This document shows, one piece after another, positions 53,798 through 61,365 of a DNA stretch of 64,000 nt. Position numbers and translations under genes: made by a program. Location of the stretch: contig CAVZVW010000005.1 in assembly GCA_963778845.1 (NCBI GenBank), forward strand, positions 310,001 to 374,000, given 5' to 3'. The notes beneath the pieces were generated by a model that was not told the DNA's origin, searched no databases, and worked only from the letters and a program-made list of their open reading frames with translations. This DNA comes from CAVZVW01 sp963778845. GTDB taxonomy: Bacteria; Actinomycetota; Actinomycetes; Actinomycetales; Kineosporiaceae. The number at the start of each line of letters is the position of its first letter. Position 1 is the first letter of the stretch.

Positions 53798-54778
53798 TCA
53801 GCCTGTGGTGAGCTCGGCCAGCACCACGTCAGCGGCGGTGTAGGGGTCGAGCCGCCCGTCGACGACGTCGCCCGCCAGGTCGTCCAGCGCGCTGCCCTCG
53901 GACAGGTCGCCGATCCGCTCGCGCAGCGCGGTCACGACGACCGCCTCGATCTCGCGCGCCGCCCGGTGCCGGCGGCGCAGGCGCAGCTGCCCGGACTCGA
54001 CCAACCACGCGTGATGGTCGGCCAGGGCCGCGACGACGTCGGCGACCCCCTCGCCCGTCGTGGCAACCGTCGTGAGCACCGGCGGCCGCCAGTCCCCGGT
54101 GAGGCGTCGGTCCGCGCCCAGGCTGATCATGTTCCTCAGGTCGCGGACGGTGGCGTCGGCGCCCTCCCGGTCGGACTTGTTGACGACGAAGAGGTCGCCG
54201 ATCTCGAGGATGCCCGCCTTCGCGGCCTGGATCCCGTCCCCCATCCCCGGAGCGAGCAGGACGACGGTCGTGTCCGCCAGCGCCGCGACCTCCACCTCGC
54301 TCTGCCCCACGCCGACGGTCTCGACGACCACGACGTCACACCCCGAGCCGTCGAGCACCCGCACGGCCTGCGGCGTGGTCCACGACAGGCCGCCGAGGTG
54401 CCCGCGCGAGGCCATCGACCGGATGAAGACACCCGGGTCGAGGGCGTGCTCCTGCATGCGCACCCGGTCACCCAGCAGGGCACCGCCGGAGAACGGGGAC
54501 GACGGGTCGACCGCCAGGACGCCGACGCGCTCCCCCGTCAGGCGCATGGCCGCGACCAGAGCCGACGTCGTGGTGGACTTGCCGACCCCGGGTGCGCCGG
54601 TGAGGCCTACCACCCGGCTGCGACCCGTGTGCGGTGCGAGGGCGGCCATCACCGCCCTCAGCTCCGGGCGCGCGTCCTCGACCATGGAGATCAGGCGGGC
54701 CACCGCTCGGGGCTGGCCCGCACGGGCCTGCTCGACCAGGTCCGCAACCCTCGCGGCCGCCGTCCCGGCCGTCGGCAC
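53798..54778 (-). CDS. meaB: Methylmalonyl-CoA mutase-associated GTPase
   Basis: G3E GTPase chaperone that protects and reloads B12 in methylmalonyl- or ethylmalonyl-CoA mutase. 326 residues: P-loop GAPGVGKSTTTSAL (about 61-74), DPSSPFSGGALLGDRVRM, ETVGVGQSEVEV and NKSDREGAD. The older name ArgK is misleading. The GTG is 6 nt after the thiolase stop, so both share a transcript. The mutase itself is not in the window. Confidence 0.94.
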   Translation of the reverse strand: MPTAGTAAARVADLVEQARAGQPRAVARLISMVEDARPELRAVMAALAPHTGRSRVVGLTGAPGVGKSTTTSALVAAMRLTGERVGVLAVDPSSPFSGGALLGDRVRMQEHALDPGVFIRSMASRGHLGGLSWTTPQAVRVLDGSGCDVVVVETVGVGQSEVEVAALADTTVVLLAPGMGDGIQAAKAGILEIGDLFVVNKSDREGADATVRDLRNMISLGADRRLTGDWRPPVLTTVATTGEGVADVVAALADHHAWLVESGQLRLRRRHRAAREIEAVVVTALRERIGDLSEGSALDDLAGDVVDGRLDPYTAADVVLAELTTG

Positions 54779-54784
54779 CCGCTC

Positions 54785-55993
54785 TCAGGCCCTGGCCGGG
54801 ACGCGAACGACGAGCGCGTCGCCCTGGCCCCCGCCGCCGCACAGCGCTGCTGCGCCGACCCCGCCGCCCCGGCGGGCGAGCTCCAGTGCCAGGTGCAGGG
54901 TGATCCGGGCACCGGACATGCCGACGGGGTGTCCCATGGCGATCGCGCCGCCGTCGACGTTCACCCGCTCCGGGTCGATGCCCAGGGCCCTGGTCGAGGC
55001 CAGGCCGACGGCGGCGAACGCCTCGTTGATCTCGACGAGGTCGAGGTCGGCGACGTCGATGCCCTCCTTCGCGCAGGCCGCGCGGATGGCGTTGGCCGGC
55101 TGGTCCTGCAAGGTCGAGTCGGGACCGGCGACGCTGGCGTGGGCGCCGATCTCGGCAAGCCACGACAGACCCATGGCCTGTGCCTTCGCCTTGCTCATGA
55201 CCACCACGGCGGCGGCGCCGTCGGAGATCTGGGACGCCGACCCCGCCGTGATCGTGCCGTCCTTGCGGAACGCCGGGCGCAGCCGGCCGAGGGACTCAAG
55301 CGTCGTGTCGGCCCGGATCCCCTCGTCGTCCCTGAACTCGACCGGGTCGCCCTTGCGCTGGGGGATTAGCACGGGGACGACCTCGTCGTCGAACACGCCG
55401 TTCTTCCACGCCTGTGCGGCGAGGGTGTGCGAGCGGGCGGCGAAGGCGTCCTGCTCCTCGCGGCTGAAGTACCGGTCGGCCACGTTGGCCGCCTCGGTGA
55501 GGCCGCCCATGGCCTGGTCGGTGAACGCGTCCCACAGGCCGTCGTAGGCCATGTGGTCCCGCATCGCCACGTCGCCGTACTTGAAGCCCTCGCGCGACCC
55601 GGTGAGCAGGTGGGGCGCCTGGGTCATCGACTCCATGCCGCCGGCGACCACCACCTCGTACTCGCCCACGCGGATCAGCTGGTCTGCCAGGGCGATTGCG
55701 TTGATCCCCGAGAGGCAGACCTTGTTGATCGTGACCGAGGGCACGCTCATCGGGATGCCGGCCTTGGCCGCGGCCTGCCGGGACGGGATCTGGCCGGCTC
55801 CGGCCTGCAGGACCTGCCCCATGATCACGTACTCGACCTGCTCGGGGGCGAGCCCGGCCTTCGCCAGCGCCCCCTTGATCGCGACACCGCCCAGGTCGGT
55901 CGCGGAGAAGTCCTTGAGGGAGCCGAGCAGGCGGCCCATGGGGGTGCGGGCTCCGGCGACGATGACGGACGTGCGGGCGGCTGGCTCAGCCAT
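54785..55993 (-). CDS. Acetyl-CoA C-acetyltransferase (thiolase)
   Basis: 402 residues with nucleophile Cys in INKVCLSGINAIALA (about 91), EINEAFAAVGLAS, His in GGAIAMGHPVGMSGAR and the second Cys in ALCGGGGQGDAL. Forms or cleaves acetoacetyl-CoA; with the crotonyl-CoA reductase and hydroxyacyl-CoA dehydrogenase it could start the ethylmalonyl-CoA route or butyrate metabolism. ATG with GGAGGAG upstream. Divergent from the epimerase gene. Confidence 0.94.
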   Translation of the reverse strand: MAEPAARTSVIVAGARTPMGRLLGSLKDFSATDLGGVAIKGALAKAGLAPEQVEYVIMGQVLQAGAGQIPSRQAAAKAGIPMSVPSVTINKVCLSGINAIALADQLIRVGEYEVVVAGGMESMTQAPHLLTGSREGFKYGDVAMRDHMAYDGLWDAFTDQAMGGLTEAANVADRYFSREEQDAFAARSHTLAAQAWKNGVFDDEVVPVLIPQRKGDPVEFRDDEGIRADTTLESLGRLRPAFRKDGTITAGSASQISDGAAAVVVMSKAKAQAMGLSWLAEIGAHASVAGPDSTLQDQPANAIRAACAKEGIDVADLDLVEINEAFAAVGLASTRALGIDPERVNVDGGAIAMGHPVGMSGARITLHLALELARRGGGVGAAALCGGGGQGDALVVRVPARA

Positions 55994-56138
55994 GACTCCT
56001 CCAGCGGGCGCGGCGGACACGAACAGCGATGGTGATCCGGCACGGCGCACGGGCCGTGTCTCCCAAACTAATGGGGGTCGGGCTCGGGGCCACAGCCGGG
56101 CCCGTGGGCTTCGTCACCTCCTCCGCCGGGATCCACGC

Positions 56139-56167
56139 CTAGGGCGTGTCCACCAGACACGCCCTAG
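56139..56167. promoter_or_regulatory. Perfect palindrome overlapping the epimerase promoter
   Basis: Twelve-nt arms (ctagggcgtgtc / gacacgccctag) with a 5-nt centre. Its right end overlaps the TAGCCT -10 box (56165-56170), so a protein bound here would block transcription of mce; it also lies between mce and the divergent thiolase. Confidence 0.7.
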
Positions 56168-56170
56168 CCT
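56165..56170 (+). promoter_or_regulatory. -10 box of the leaderless epimerase gene
   Basis: TAGCCT, 6 nt before the ATG at 56177. Confidence 0.55.
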
Positions 56171-56176
56171 TGGGTG

Positions 56177-56644
56177 ATGACCTCGAGCCCGACGCCCACG
56201 GTCCTTCCGGTGCACCTGTTCACCGCCATCGACCACGTCGGTGTCGCCGTGGCGGACTACGACCAGGCAGTGAGGTTCTACCGGGACGTCCTGGGGATGC
56301 GCCTGGTCCATGAGGAGGCCAACGAGGAGCAAGGGGTCAGGGAGGCGATGATGGCCGTCGGCGACTCCGGGGCCTGCGTGCAGATCCTGGCCCCGCTCCA
56401 CGCCGGGTCGACCATCGCCCGGTTCCTCGACCGGTCCGGACCCGGTCTGCAGCAGGTGGCCTACCGGGTCGCGGACGTGGACGCCGCCAGCGCGGCGCTG
56501 CGCGAACGCGGGCTGCGCCTGCTGTACCCGCAGGCGCGGCGCGGCACGGCGGGCAGCCGGGTCAACTTCGTCCACCCGAAGGACGCCGGCGGCGTGCTCG
56601 TCGAGCTCGTGGAGCCGGCCCGCCACCCCGCCGCGGGCCGGTAG
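56177..56644 (+). CDS. mce: Methylmalonyl-CoA epimerase
   Basis: Vicinal-oxygen-chelate enzyme interconverting (R)- and (S)-methylmalonyl-CoA; in CCR-containing bacteria it also acts on ethylmalonyl-CoA. 155 residues from ATG 56177: IDHVGVAVADYDQAVRFY (metal His20), GPGLQQVAYRV, and the C-terminal GVLVELVEP (metal Glu). The second repeat has QQ where several characterised epimerases have HH, so one metal ligand may be Gln. The ATG one codon after a GTG is chosen for its 6-nt leaderless spacing. Eight nt before ccr. Confidence 0.9.
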   Translation: MTSSPTPTVLPVHLFTAIDHVGVAVADYDQAVRFYRDVLGMRLVHEEANEEQGVREAMMAVGDSGACVQILAPLHAGSTIARFLDRSGPGLQQVAYRVADVDAASAALRERGLRLLYPQARRGTAGSRVNFVHPKDAGGVLVELVEPARHPAAGR

Positions 56645-56651
56645 GTCCGTC

Positions 56652-57989
56652 GTGGACGAGATCCTCGCGGCCATCCTGTCCGGGACCGCCACCCGGGACG
56701 ACTTCGCCGCCCTGAGCATCCCCACGCACTACCGCGCGGTCACGGTGCACGCCGACGAGGTGGACATGTTCGAGGGGGTGCCCAGCCAGGACAAGGACCC
56801 GCGCGCCAGCCTCCACGTGGAGGACGTGCCGACGCCGGACCTCGGCCCCGGCGAGGCCCTGGTCGCGGTGATGGCCAGCTCGATCAACTACAACACGGTC
56901 TGGACGTCGATCTTCGAGCCGATGCCCACGTTCGGCTTCCTCAGCCGTTACGGGCGCACGTCCCCCTGGGCGAAGCGGCACGACCTGCCCTACCACGTCA
57001 TCGGGTCCGACCTGTCCGGTGTGGTCCTGCGCGCCGGGCCCGGCGTGCACGCCTGGTCGCCGGGCGACGAGGTCGTGGCGCACTGCCTGTCGGTGGAGCT
57101 GGAGCAGCCACAGGGCCACGACGACACGATGCTCGACCCCGAGCAGCGCATCTGGGGGTTCGAGACCAACTTCGGCGGGCTCGCCCAGCTCGCCCTGGTG
57201 AAGGCGAACCAGCTGATGCCGAAGCCTGCCCATCTCACCTGGGAGGAGGCCGCGAGCCCGGGGCTCGTCAACTCCACCGCCTACCGCCAGCTCGTCTCGC
57301 ACAACGGCGCTGCGATGCGCCTCGGCGACGTCGTACTGATCTGGGGGGCCAGCGGCGGCCTCGGCTCCTACGCGACGCAGATGGCCCTGGCCTCCGGAGC
57401 CACGCCGGTCTGCGTGGTCTCCAGCCCCGCGAAGGCCGACATCTGCCGACTTCTGGGGGCCGAGCTCGTGATCGACCGCGCGGCCGAGGGTTACCGCTTC
57501 TGGAAGGACGAGCACACGCAGGACCCGTCGGAGTGGAAGCGCCTCGGTGCCCGCATCCGCGAGCTCACCGGAGGGCGTGACGCGGACATCGTCTTCGAGC
57601 ACCCCGGGCGTGAGACCTTCGGGGCGAGCGTGTACGTCGCCCGGCGCGGCGGCACGATCGTCACGTGCGCGTCGACCTCGGGTTTCATGCACAGCTACGA
57701 CAACCGCTACCTATGGATGAACCTCAAGAGAATCGTCGGTTCGCACTTCGCGAACTACTCCGAGGCATGGGCTGCGAACGATCTGATTGCGCGCGGTCGC
57801 ATACACCCAACGCTGAGTAGGACCTACCCACTGTCACGGGCTGGGCAGGCCGCTTTCGACGTCCACCGCAACCTCCACCAGGGCAAAGTGGGAGTACTGT
57901 GCCTCGCGCCGGGCGAAGAGCTCGGCGTCCGTGACGCGGCTTTCCGGGCGCGCCATCGCGAGGCCATCATGCGGTTCAGAGACGTCTAG
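56652..57989 (+). CDS. ccr: Crotonyl-CoA carboxylase/reductase
   Basis: NADPH-dependent reductive carboxylation of crotonyl-CoA to ethylmalonyl-CoA. 445 residues, medium-chain reductase fold, nucleotide motif WGASGGLGSYATQ. The four CO2-pocket residues described for the Kitasatospora setae enzyme (Asn81, Phe170, Glu171, His365) are present here at the same numbers: INYNTVW, GFETNFGG and VGSHFANYS. Genuine carboxylating activity is therefore likely. The last ~95 codons use codons rare elsewhere in the window (CTA, AGA, ATT, ATA, AGT, AAA). GTG start without a strong ribosome-binding site, probably coupled to mce. Confidence 0.95.
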   Translation: MDEILAAILSGTATRDDFAALSIPTHYRAVTVHADEVDMFEGVPSQDKDPRASLHVEDVPTPDLGPGEALVAVMASSINYNTVWTSIFEPMPTFGFLSRYGRTSPWAKRHDLPYHVIGSDLSGVVLRAGPGVHAWSPGDEVVAHCLSVELEQPQGHDDTMLDPEQRIWGFETNFGGLAQLALVKANQLMPKPAHLTWEEAASPGLVNSTAYRQLVSHNGAAMRLGDVVLIWGASGGLGSYATQMALASGATPVCVVSSPAKADICRLLGAELVIDRAAEGYRFWKDEHTQDPSEWKRLGARIRELTGGRDADIVFEHPGRETFGASVYVARRGGTIVTCASTSGFMHSYDNRYLWMNLKRIVGSHFANYSEAWAANDLIARGRIHPTLSRTYPLSRAGQAAFDVHRNLHQGKVGVLCLAPGEELGVRDAAFRARHREAIMRFRDV

Positions 57990-58019
57990 ACCCGTTTGGG
58001 TTCCCAGGGAGGTTGGACA

Positions 58020-59358
58020 GTGGCCGGCGAGCTCAGCCAGCAGGGCTTCCAGATCAGGACGCGTGGGTACGACCGTGACCAGGTCGACGAGCGGCTCGCG
58101 GCCCTGGACGTGACCCTGCGCGAGGTCCGAGGGCGCCTGGAGGATGCCGACGCACGGGTCATGACGCTGTCCGGTGAGGTGGCCGAGGCGCAGCGCCAGC
58201 TTCGAGAGGTCGAGCGGCCCTCCTACTCCGGGCTGGGCGCCCGCATCGAGCAGCTGCTGCGCCTGGCCGAGGAGCAGGCCAGCGACGTCGTCGCCGCCGC
58301 CACCAAGGAGGCCGAGGAGACGCTGGCCCAGACCCGGGTCGAGGCAGGCCAGGTGCGTGCGGCGGCGCAGAACGAGTCGGCCGACCTCACCGCGACGGCT
58401 CAGCGCGAGACCTCCGAGCTGCGCCGCAACGCCACGACGGAGGCCGAGGAGATCGTGGCGACGGCGACGCGCACGGGCCGAGGAGATGCTCGCCGTCGCC
58501 GGCCGCGAGGCGGACAAGCTGAAGTCGGTGACCGAGCACGAGACGAGCGAGAAGCGCAGCACCGTCGAGCGCGAGCTCGCTCGCCTGCGCACGACCGCGG
58601 ACCGCGAGGTCACCGAGCTGCAGGGCGGCGGCCAAGCGCGAGGTCGACGAGCTGCGCGCCACCGCCAAGCGCGAGACCGACGAGCAGCGGGCGAGCGCGG
58701 CCGCGACCCTCGAGGACGCCCGCGCGAAGGCCGACGAGCTGAGCACCGACACCGAGGTCAAGCTCGCCGCCCGCCGCGAGGAGGCCGAGCGCCTGGACGC
58801 CGAGCGGCACGAGCAGGCGGTCGCGCAGGCCACGCACCTGGTGGCCGAGGCCGAGCAGCGGGCGGCGGCGGCCGAGGAGCGGGCGCAGAAGGCGCTGGAT
58901 GCAGGCCGAGACCGTGCGCCGGGAGGCCGACGAGCACGCGAAGAGCCTTGTGGGCAACGCCCGGCGCAGTGCCGACCAGGTGGTCACCGAGGCGCGTGCC
59001 CAGGCGGACAAGGTGCTCACCGACTCCAAGGCCGAGGCTGAGCGCCGGCAGCGCACCGCTGCAGCGGCAGGTGGACGAGCTGATCCGGCAGCGGGACAGC
59101 ATCACCAGCCACCTGGACCAGCTGCGCCAGCTGCTGGGCTCGATGCCGATCCCAGGCCTGGACAAGCTCACCGAGGGGCAGGCACGTGCCGCGAGACCAA
59201 CGGGGGACGGCGGTGCCGCACCGGCCCAGGCCCCGCACGTGCCGACTGCAGCCGAGCTCGCAGCCGAGCTCGACGCCACGATCGTGCTGCCCGACGAGCC
59301 GGACGCGGATGAGCCGCGGCCGGCGTCCTCGGCCACGAAGGTGAACGCCGCGGGCTGA
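58020..59358 (+). pseudogene. DivIVA-like coiled-coil protein gene with four apparent frameshifts
   Basis: Starts at GTG 58020 behind GGGAGG and encodes MAGELSQQGFQIRTRGYDRDQV, close to the DivIVA N-terminal motif (RGYDxxxVD). Then comes a long Ala/Glu/Arg/Thr coiled coil with repeats of the READELKATAKRE kind, and a C-terminal VDELIRQRDSITSHLDQL followed by an acidic tail. The frame changes near 58470, 58623, 58897 and 59060, each time by +1. Removing four single bases gives one 444-residue protein. Such proteins organise polar growth or septation. Sequencing insertions are more likely than decay, because coding quality is kept in every segment. Confidence 0.75.
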
Positions 59359-59364
59359 GCCCGG

Positions 59365-59401
59365 CGCCGTCGGCTGGTGCGGCCGACCTCAGCCGACGGC
59401 G
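59365..59401. terminator. Bidirectional stem-loop between convergent genes
   Basis: Perfect 12-nt arms (cgccgtcggctg / cagccgacggcg) with a 13-nt loop, seven nt after the coiled-coil gene's stop and including the stop (59389-59391) of the convergent gene. No U-tract. Confidence 0.7.
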
Positions 59402-60354
59402 TGGTCCATGCCGCTGGCGACCAGCCGGCGCTGGGCGTCGCCGAGCAGGGACTGCGTCAGGGAGACCGCCAGGTCGCGACGGGTCGCGGGGTCCTTCGCT
59501 GCCGAGCCGGGAACGAAGAGCTCGACGCCGGCGGTCGCGTCGCCGACGCTGACGACGCCGACCGCGTGCACGGTGTCGGGCTCCGCCGGGCCCAGCCCGA
59601 TCTCGACCGCGACCACGGCGTCGTCGCCGGGCACCCCCGACACCGGAGCCTGCACCAGGTGCCAGGCGCTCACGCACGACCCGAGCGACCGGTGCAGGTA
59701 GCCCATCTCGCGCGTGGCGCCGCCCTGCGCGTAGACCCGCACCACCGTCCCGAAGCTCCATCGGGCCCGCCCCGAGCCGGCGATCTCGACGTAACGGGCC
59801 ATGCGAGCACCTGCGACCCGCTCGAGCTGCAGCGGCTGTCCGGCGCACACCGTGGACACGGTCGCGGGCATCGCGGCATCGGTGATCGACGCGGACTCCG
59901 GCGCGAGCTGGGCGACACGAAGGTCCTGCGCTGCGAGCAGGGCCACCGCCGGCACCTCGACCGGCCGGCCGGCATACCTGCGCCCCGACGCGGGGGCCGT
60001 GATCTCACTGCCCCCGACGGCACTCGAGGCGCGGGGCGTGCTCGGCGCGGGCGAGGAGCCCCCGACACCGGCCCCGGCCCTCTCCGTGCTCAGCGAGCTC
60101 GTGATCACGGCGTCGCCCTCCGGCACGACGTCCGGCCCCGTCGACCGGTGGAGCGCGGACAGCCCGGCGGGCACCATGGCGACCACGGCAAGGCCCGTTG
60201 CCAGGCGCACCGCCGCCCGGCGGCGGCGTCGCAGTCGGCGAGCCCCGGACTGCGCGCCCTCGAGGAGGCGGGAGGGGTCGACCGCGCCGTCGACGGACTG
60301 GGCCAGCGCAGCGGTGACCGCATGCTCCAGGTATGCCCGGTCGGCGTCAGCCAC
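59389..60354 (-). CDS. Membrane protein encoded with a SigE-type sigma factor
   Basis: 321 residues: an N-terminal cytoplasmic segment of about 45 residues, one membrane helix (about 48-65, AAVRLATGLAVVAMVPAGL), a Ser/Pro-rich linker, and an extracytoplasmic domain. The order (sigma factor, then single-pass protein overlapping it by 8 nt) is that of sigma/anti-sigma pairs, but I see no zinc-binding HxxxCxxC anti-sigma motif, so that role is inferred from position. The start GTG 60354 is one of two; 60363 is possible. Confidence 0.72.
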   Translation of the reverse strand: MADADRAYLEHAVTAALAQSVDGAVDPSRLLEGAQSGARRLRRRRRAAVRLATGLAVVAMVPAGLSALHRSTGPDVVPEGDAVITSSLSTERAGAGVGGSSPAPSTPRASSAVGGSEITAPASGRRYAGRPVEVPAVALLAAQDLRVAQLAPESASITDAAMPATVSTVCAGQPLQLERVAGARMARYVEIAGSGRARWSFGTVVRVYAQGGATREMGYLHRSLGSCVSAWHLVQAPVSGVPGDDAVVAVEIGLGPAEPDTVHAVGVVSVGDATAGVELFVPGSAAKDPATRRDLAVSLTQSLLGDAQRRLVASGMDHAVG

Positions 60355-60916
60355 GGCTGCCACCGTTGGTGCGGGCGACCGCCGCAGCCTGCGCTGACCG
60401 CGTGGCGAAGTCGGAGTCGAGCCGGACGAGGTGGCCGCGCAGGGCGGCCAGCCCTCGATGGGCGTTCGTCCGGACGGTCACCTCGGTGACGCCGAGGAGG
60501 TCGGCGATCCCGGCGTCGGGCATGCCCTCGTAGTGGCGCAGCACCAGGACGGCCCGCTGCCGGCGTGGCAGGCAGCGCAGGCCGGCCAGCACGAGGTCCC
60601 GCTCGGCGATGCCGGCGCTGGCGTCACCGACCGGGGTCTCGGGCAGCACGTCGCGGTAGTGCTCGCGACGTGCCGCCCGCCGGAAGAAGGACGTGCACGC
60701 GTTGACGACCATGCGGCGCACGTAGGCGTCAACGTCCTGGGCGGCCCCCACGCGGCTCCACTGCACGAGCGCCTTCGCCAGGACCTCCTGGACGACGTCC
60801 TCGGCCTGGTGGGGGTCGCGCAGCAGCCCGCGCGCCAGCCGGACCAGCGCAGGACCCCGCGCGGCCACGAAGTCGACGAACGCCGGCGAGGTCGCCTCGG
60901 CAGGCTCGCGGGTCAT
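60347..60916 (-). CDS. SigE-family RNA polymerase sigma-70 factor (ECF)
   Basis: 189 residues with region 2 (LVRLARGLLRDPHQAEDVVQEVLAKAL, VDAYVRRMVVNACTSFFRR) and region 4 (LPRRQRAVLVLRHYEGMPDAGIADLLGVTEVTVRTNAHRGL). This is the actinobacterial SigE-like ECF subgroup. The ATG at 60916 has GAGGAG 6 nt upstream; a longer frame exists but lacks sigma homology. Operon with the membrane protein that follows. Target promoters are unknown. Confidence 0.92.
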   Translation of the reverse strand: MTREPAEATSPAFVDFVAARGPALVRLARGLLRDPHQAEDVVQEVLAKALVQWSRVGAAQDVDAYVRRMVVNACTSFFRRAARREHYRDVLPETPVGDASAGIAERDLVLAGLRCLPRRQRAVLVLRHYEGMPDAGIADLLGVTEVTVRTNAHRGLAALRGHLVRLDSDFATRSAQAAAVARTNGGSRG

Positions 60917-61074
60917 CGGCTCCTCGAGGGCAGGCACGAACGCGGACAGCACCGGACGACGTCCCGGCGCACGTCCTGGCACGGTCCCCGGCCACGGCAC
61001 GGCGACGCTCACGCCCCGCAGACGCCGCAACCACTCCAGACGTTGCACGCACACGGTACCCCGCGCGGTCTGGG

Positions 61075-61080
61075 TAGGCT
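61075..61080 (+). promoter_or_regulatory. -10 box of the leaderless FmdB-like gene
   Basis: TAGGCT, 6 nt before the ATG at 61087. Confidence 0.6.
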
Positions 61081-61086
61081 GGAGCC

Positions 61087-61335
61087 ATGCCCACGTACGA
61101 CATCCGCTGCCGGGCGTGCGGCCTGACCTTCGAGGCCCGCCGCCCCATGGCCGAGGCCGATGCGCCGGCGCCCTGCCCGAACGGGCACGACGACACGGTG
61201 CGGCTGCTCCCGACCGTGGCACTGACCGGTCGGGTCTCGGCTCGGCCCGCGCCCGCGCGCTCGGGCGGCTCCGGCTCCGCCGCCGGCGCTGGTTCGGGCG
61301 GCTGCTGCGGCGGCGGCTGCTGCAGCGGCGGCTGA
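61087..61335 (+). CDS. FmdB-family zinc-ribbon protein with Cys-rich tail
   Basis: 82 residues. N-terminal zinc ribbon MPTYDIRCRACGLTFE with the second half APCPNGHDD, where His replaces the usual last Cys (CPxCG), so metal binding may be altered. The protein ends in GSGGCCGGGCCSGG, a tail with four more cysteines. FmdB-like proteins are small regulators of unclear function. Divergent from the sigma-factor gene. Confidence 0.85.
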   Translation: MPTYDIRCRACGLTFEARRPMAEADAPAPCPNGHDDTVRLLPTVALTGRVSARPAPARSGGSGSAAGAGSGGCCGGGCCSGG

Positions 61336-61365
61336 GCACGGCACGCGGGACCGGCCTCCCTCGCC

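Noticed and set aside
53798..54778. ArgK, an arginine-transport ATPase
   Set aside because: The GTPase motifs and the acyl-CoA neighbours identify MeaB; the arginine-transport label is a historical misannotation.
56139..56167. Terminal inverted repeat of an insertion sequence
   Set aside because: The two arms are 5 bp apart with no transposase or target duplication; an operator or hairpin explains it better.
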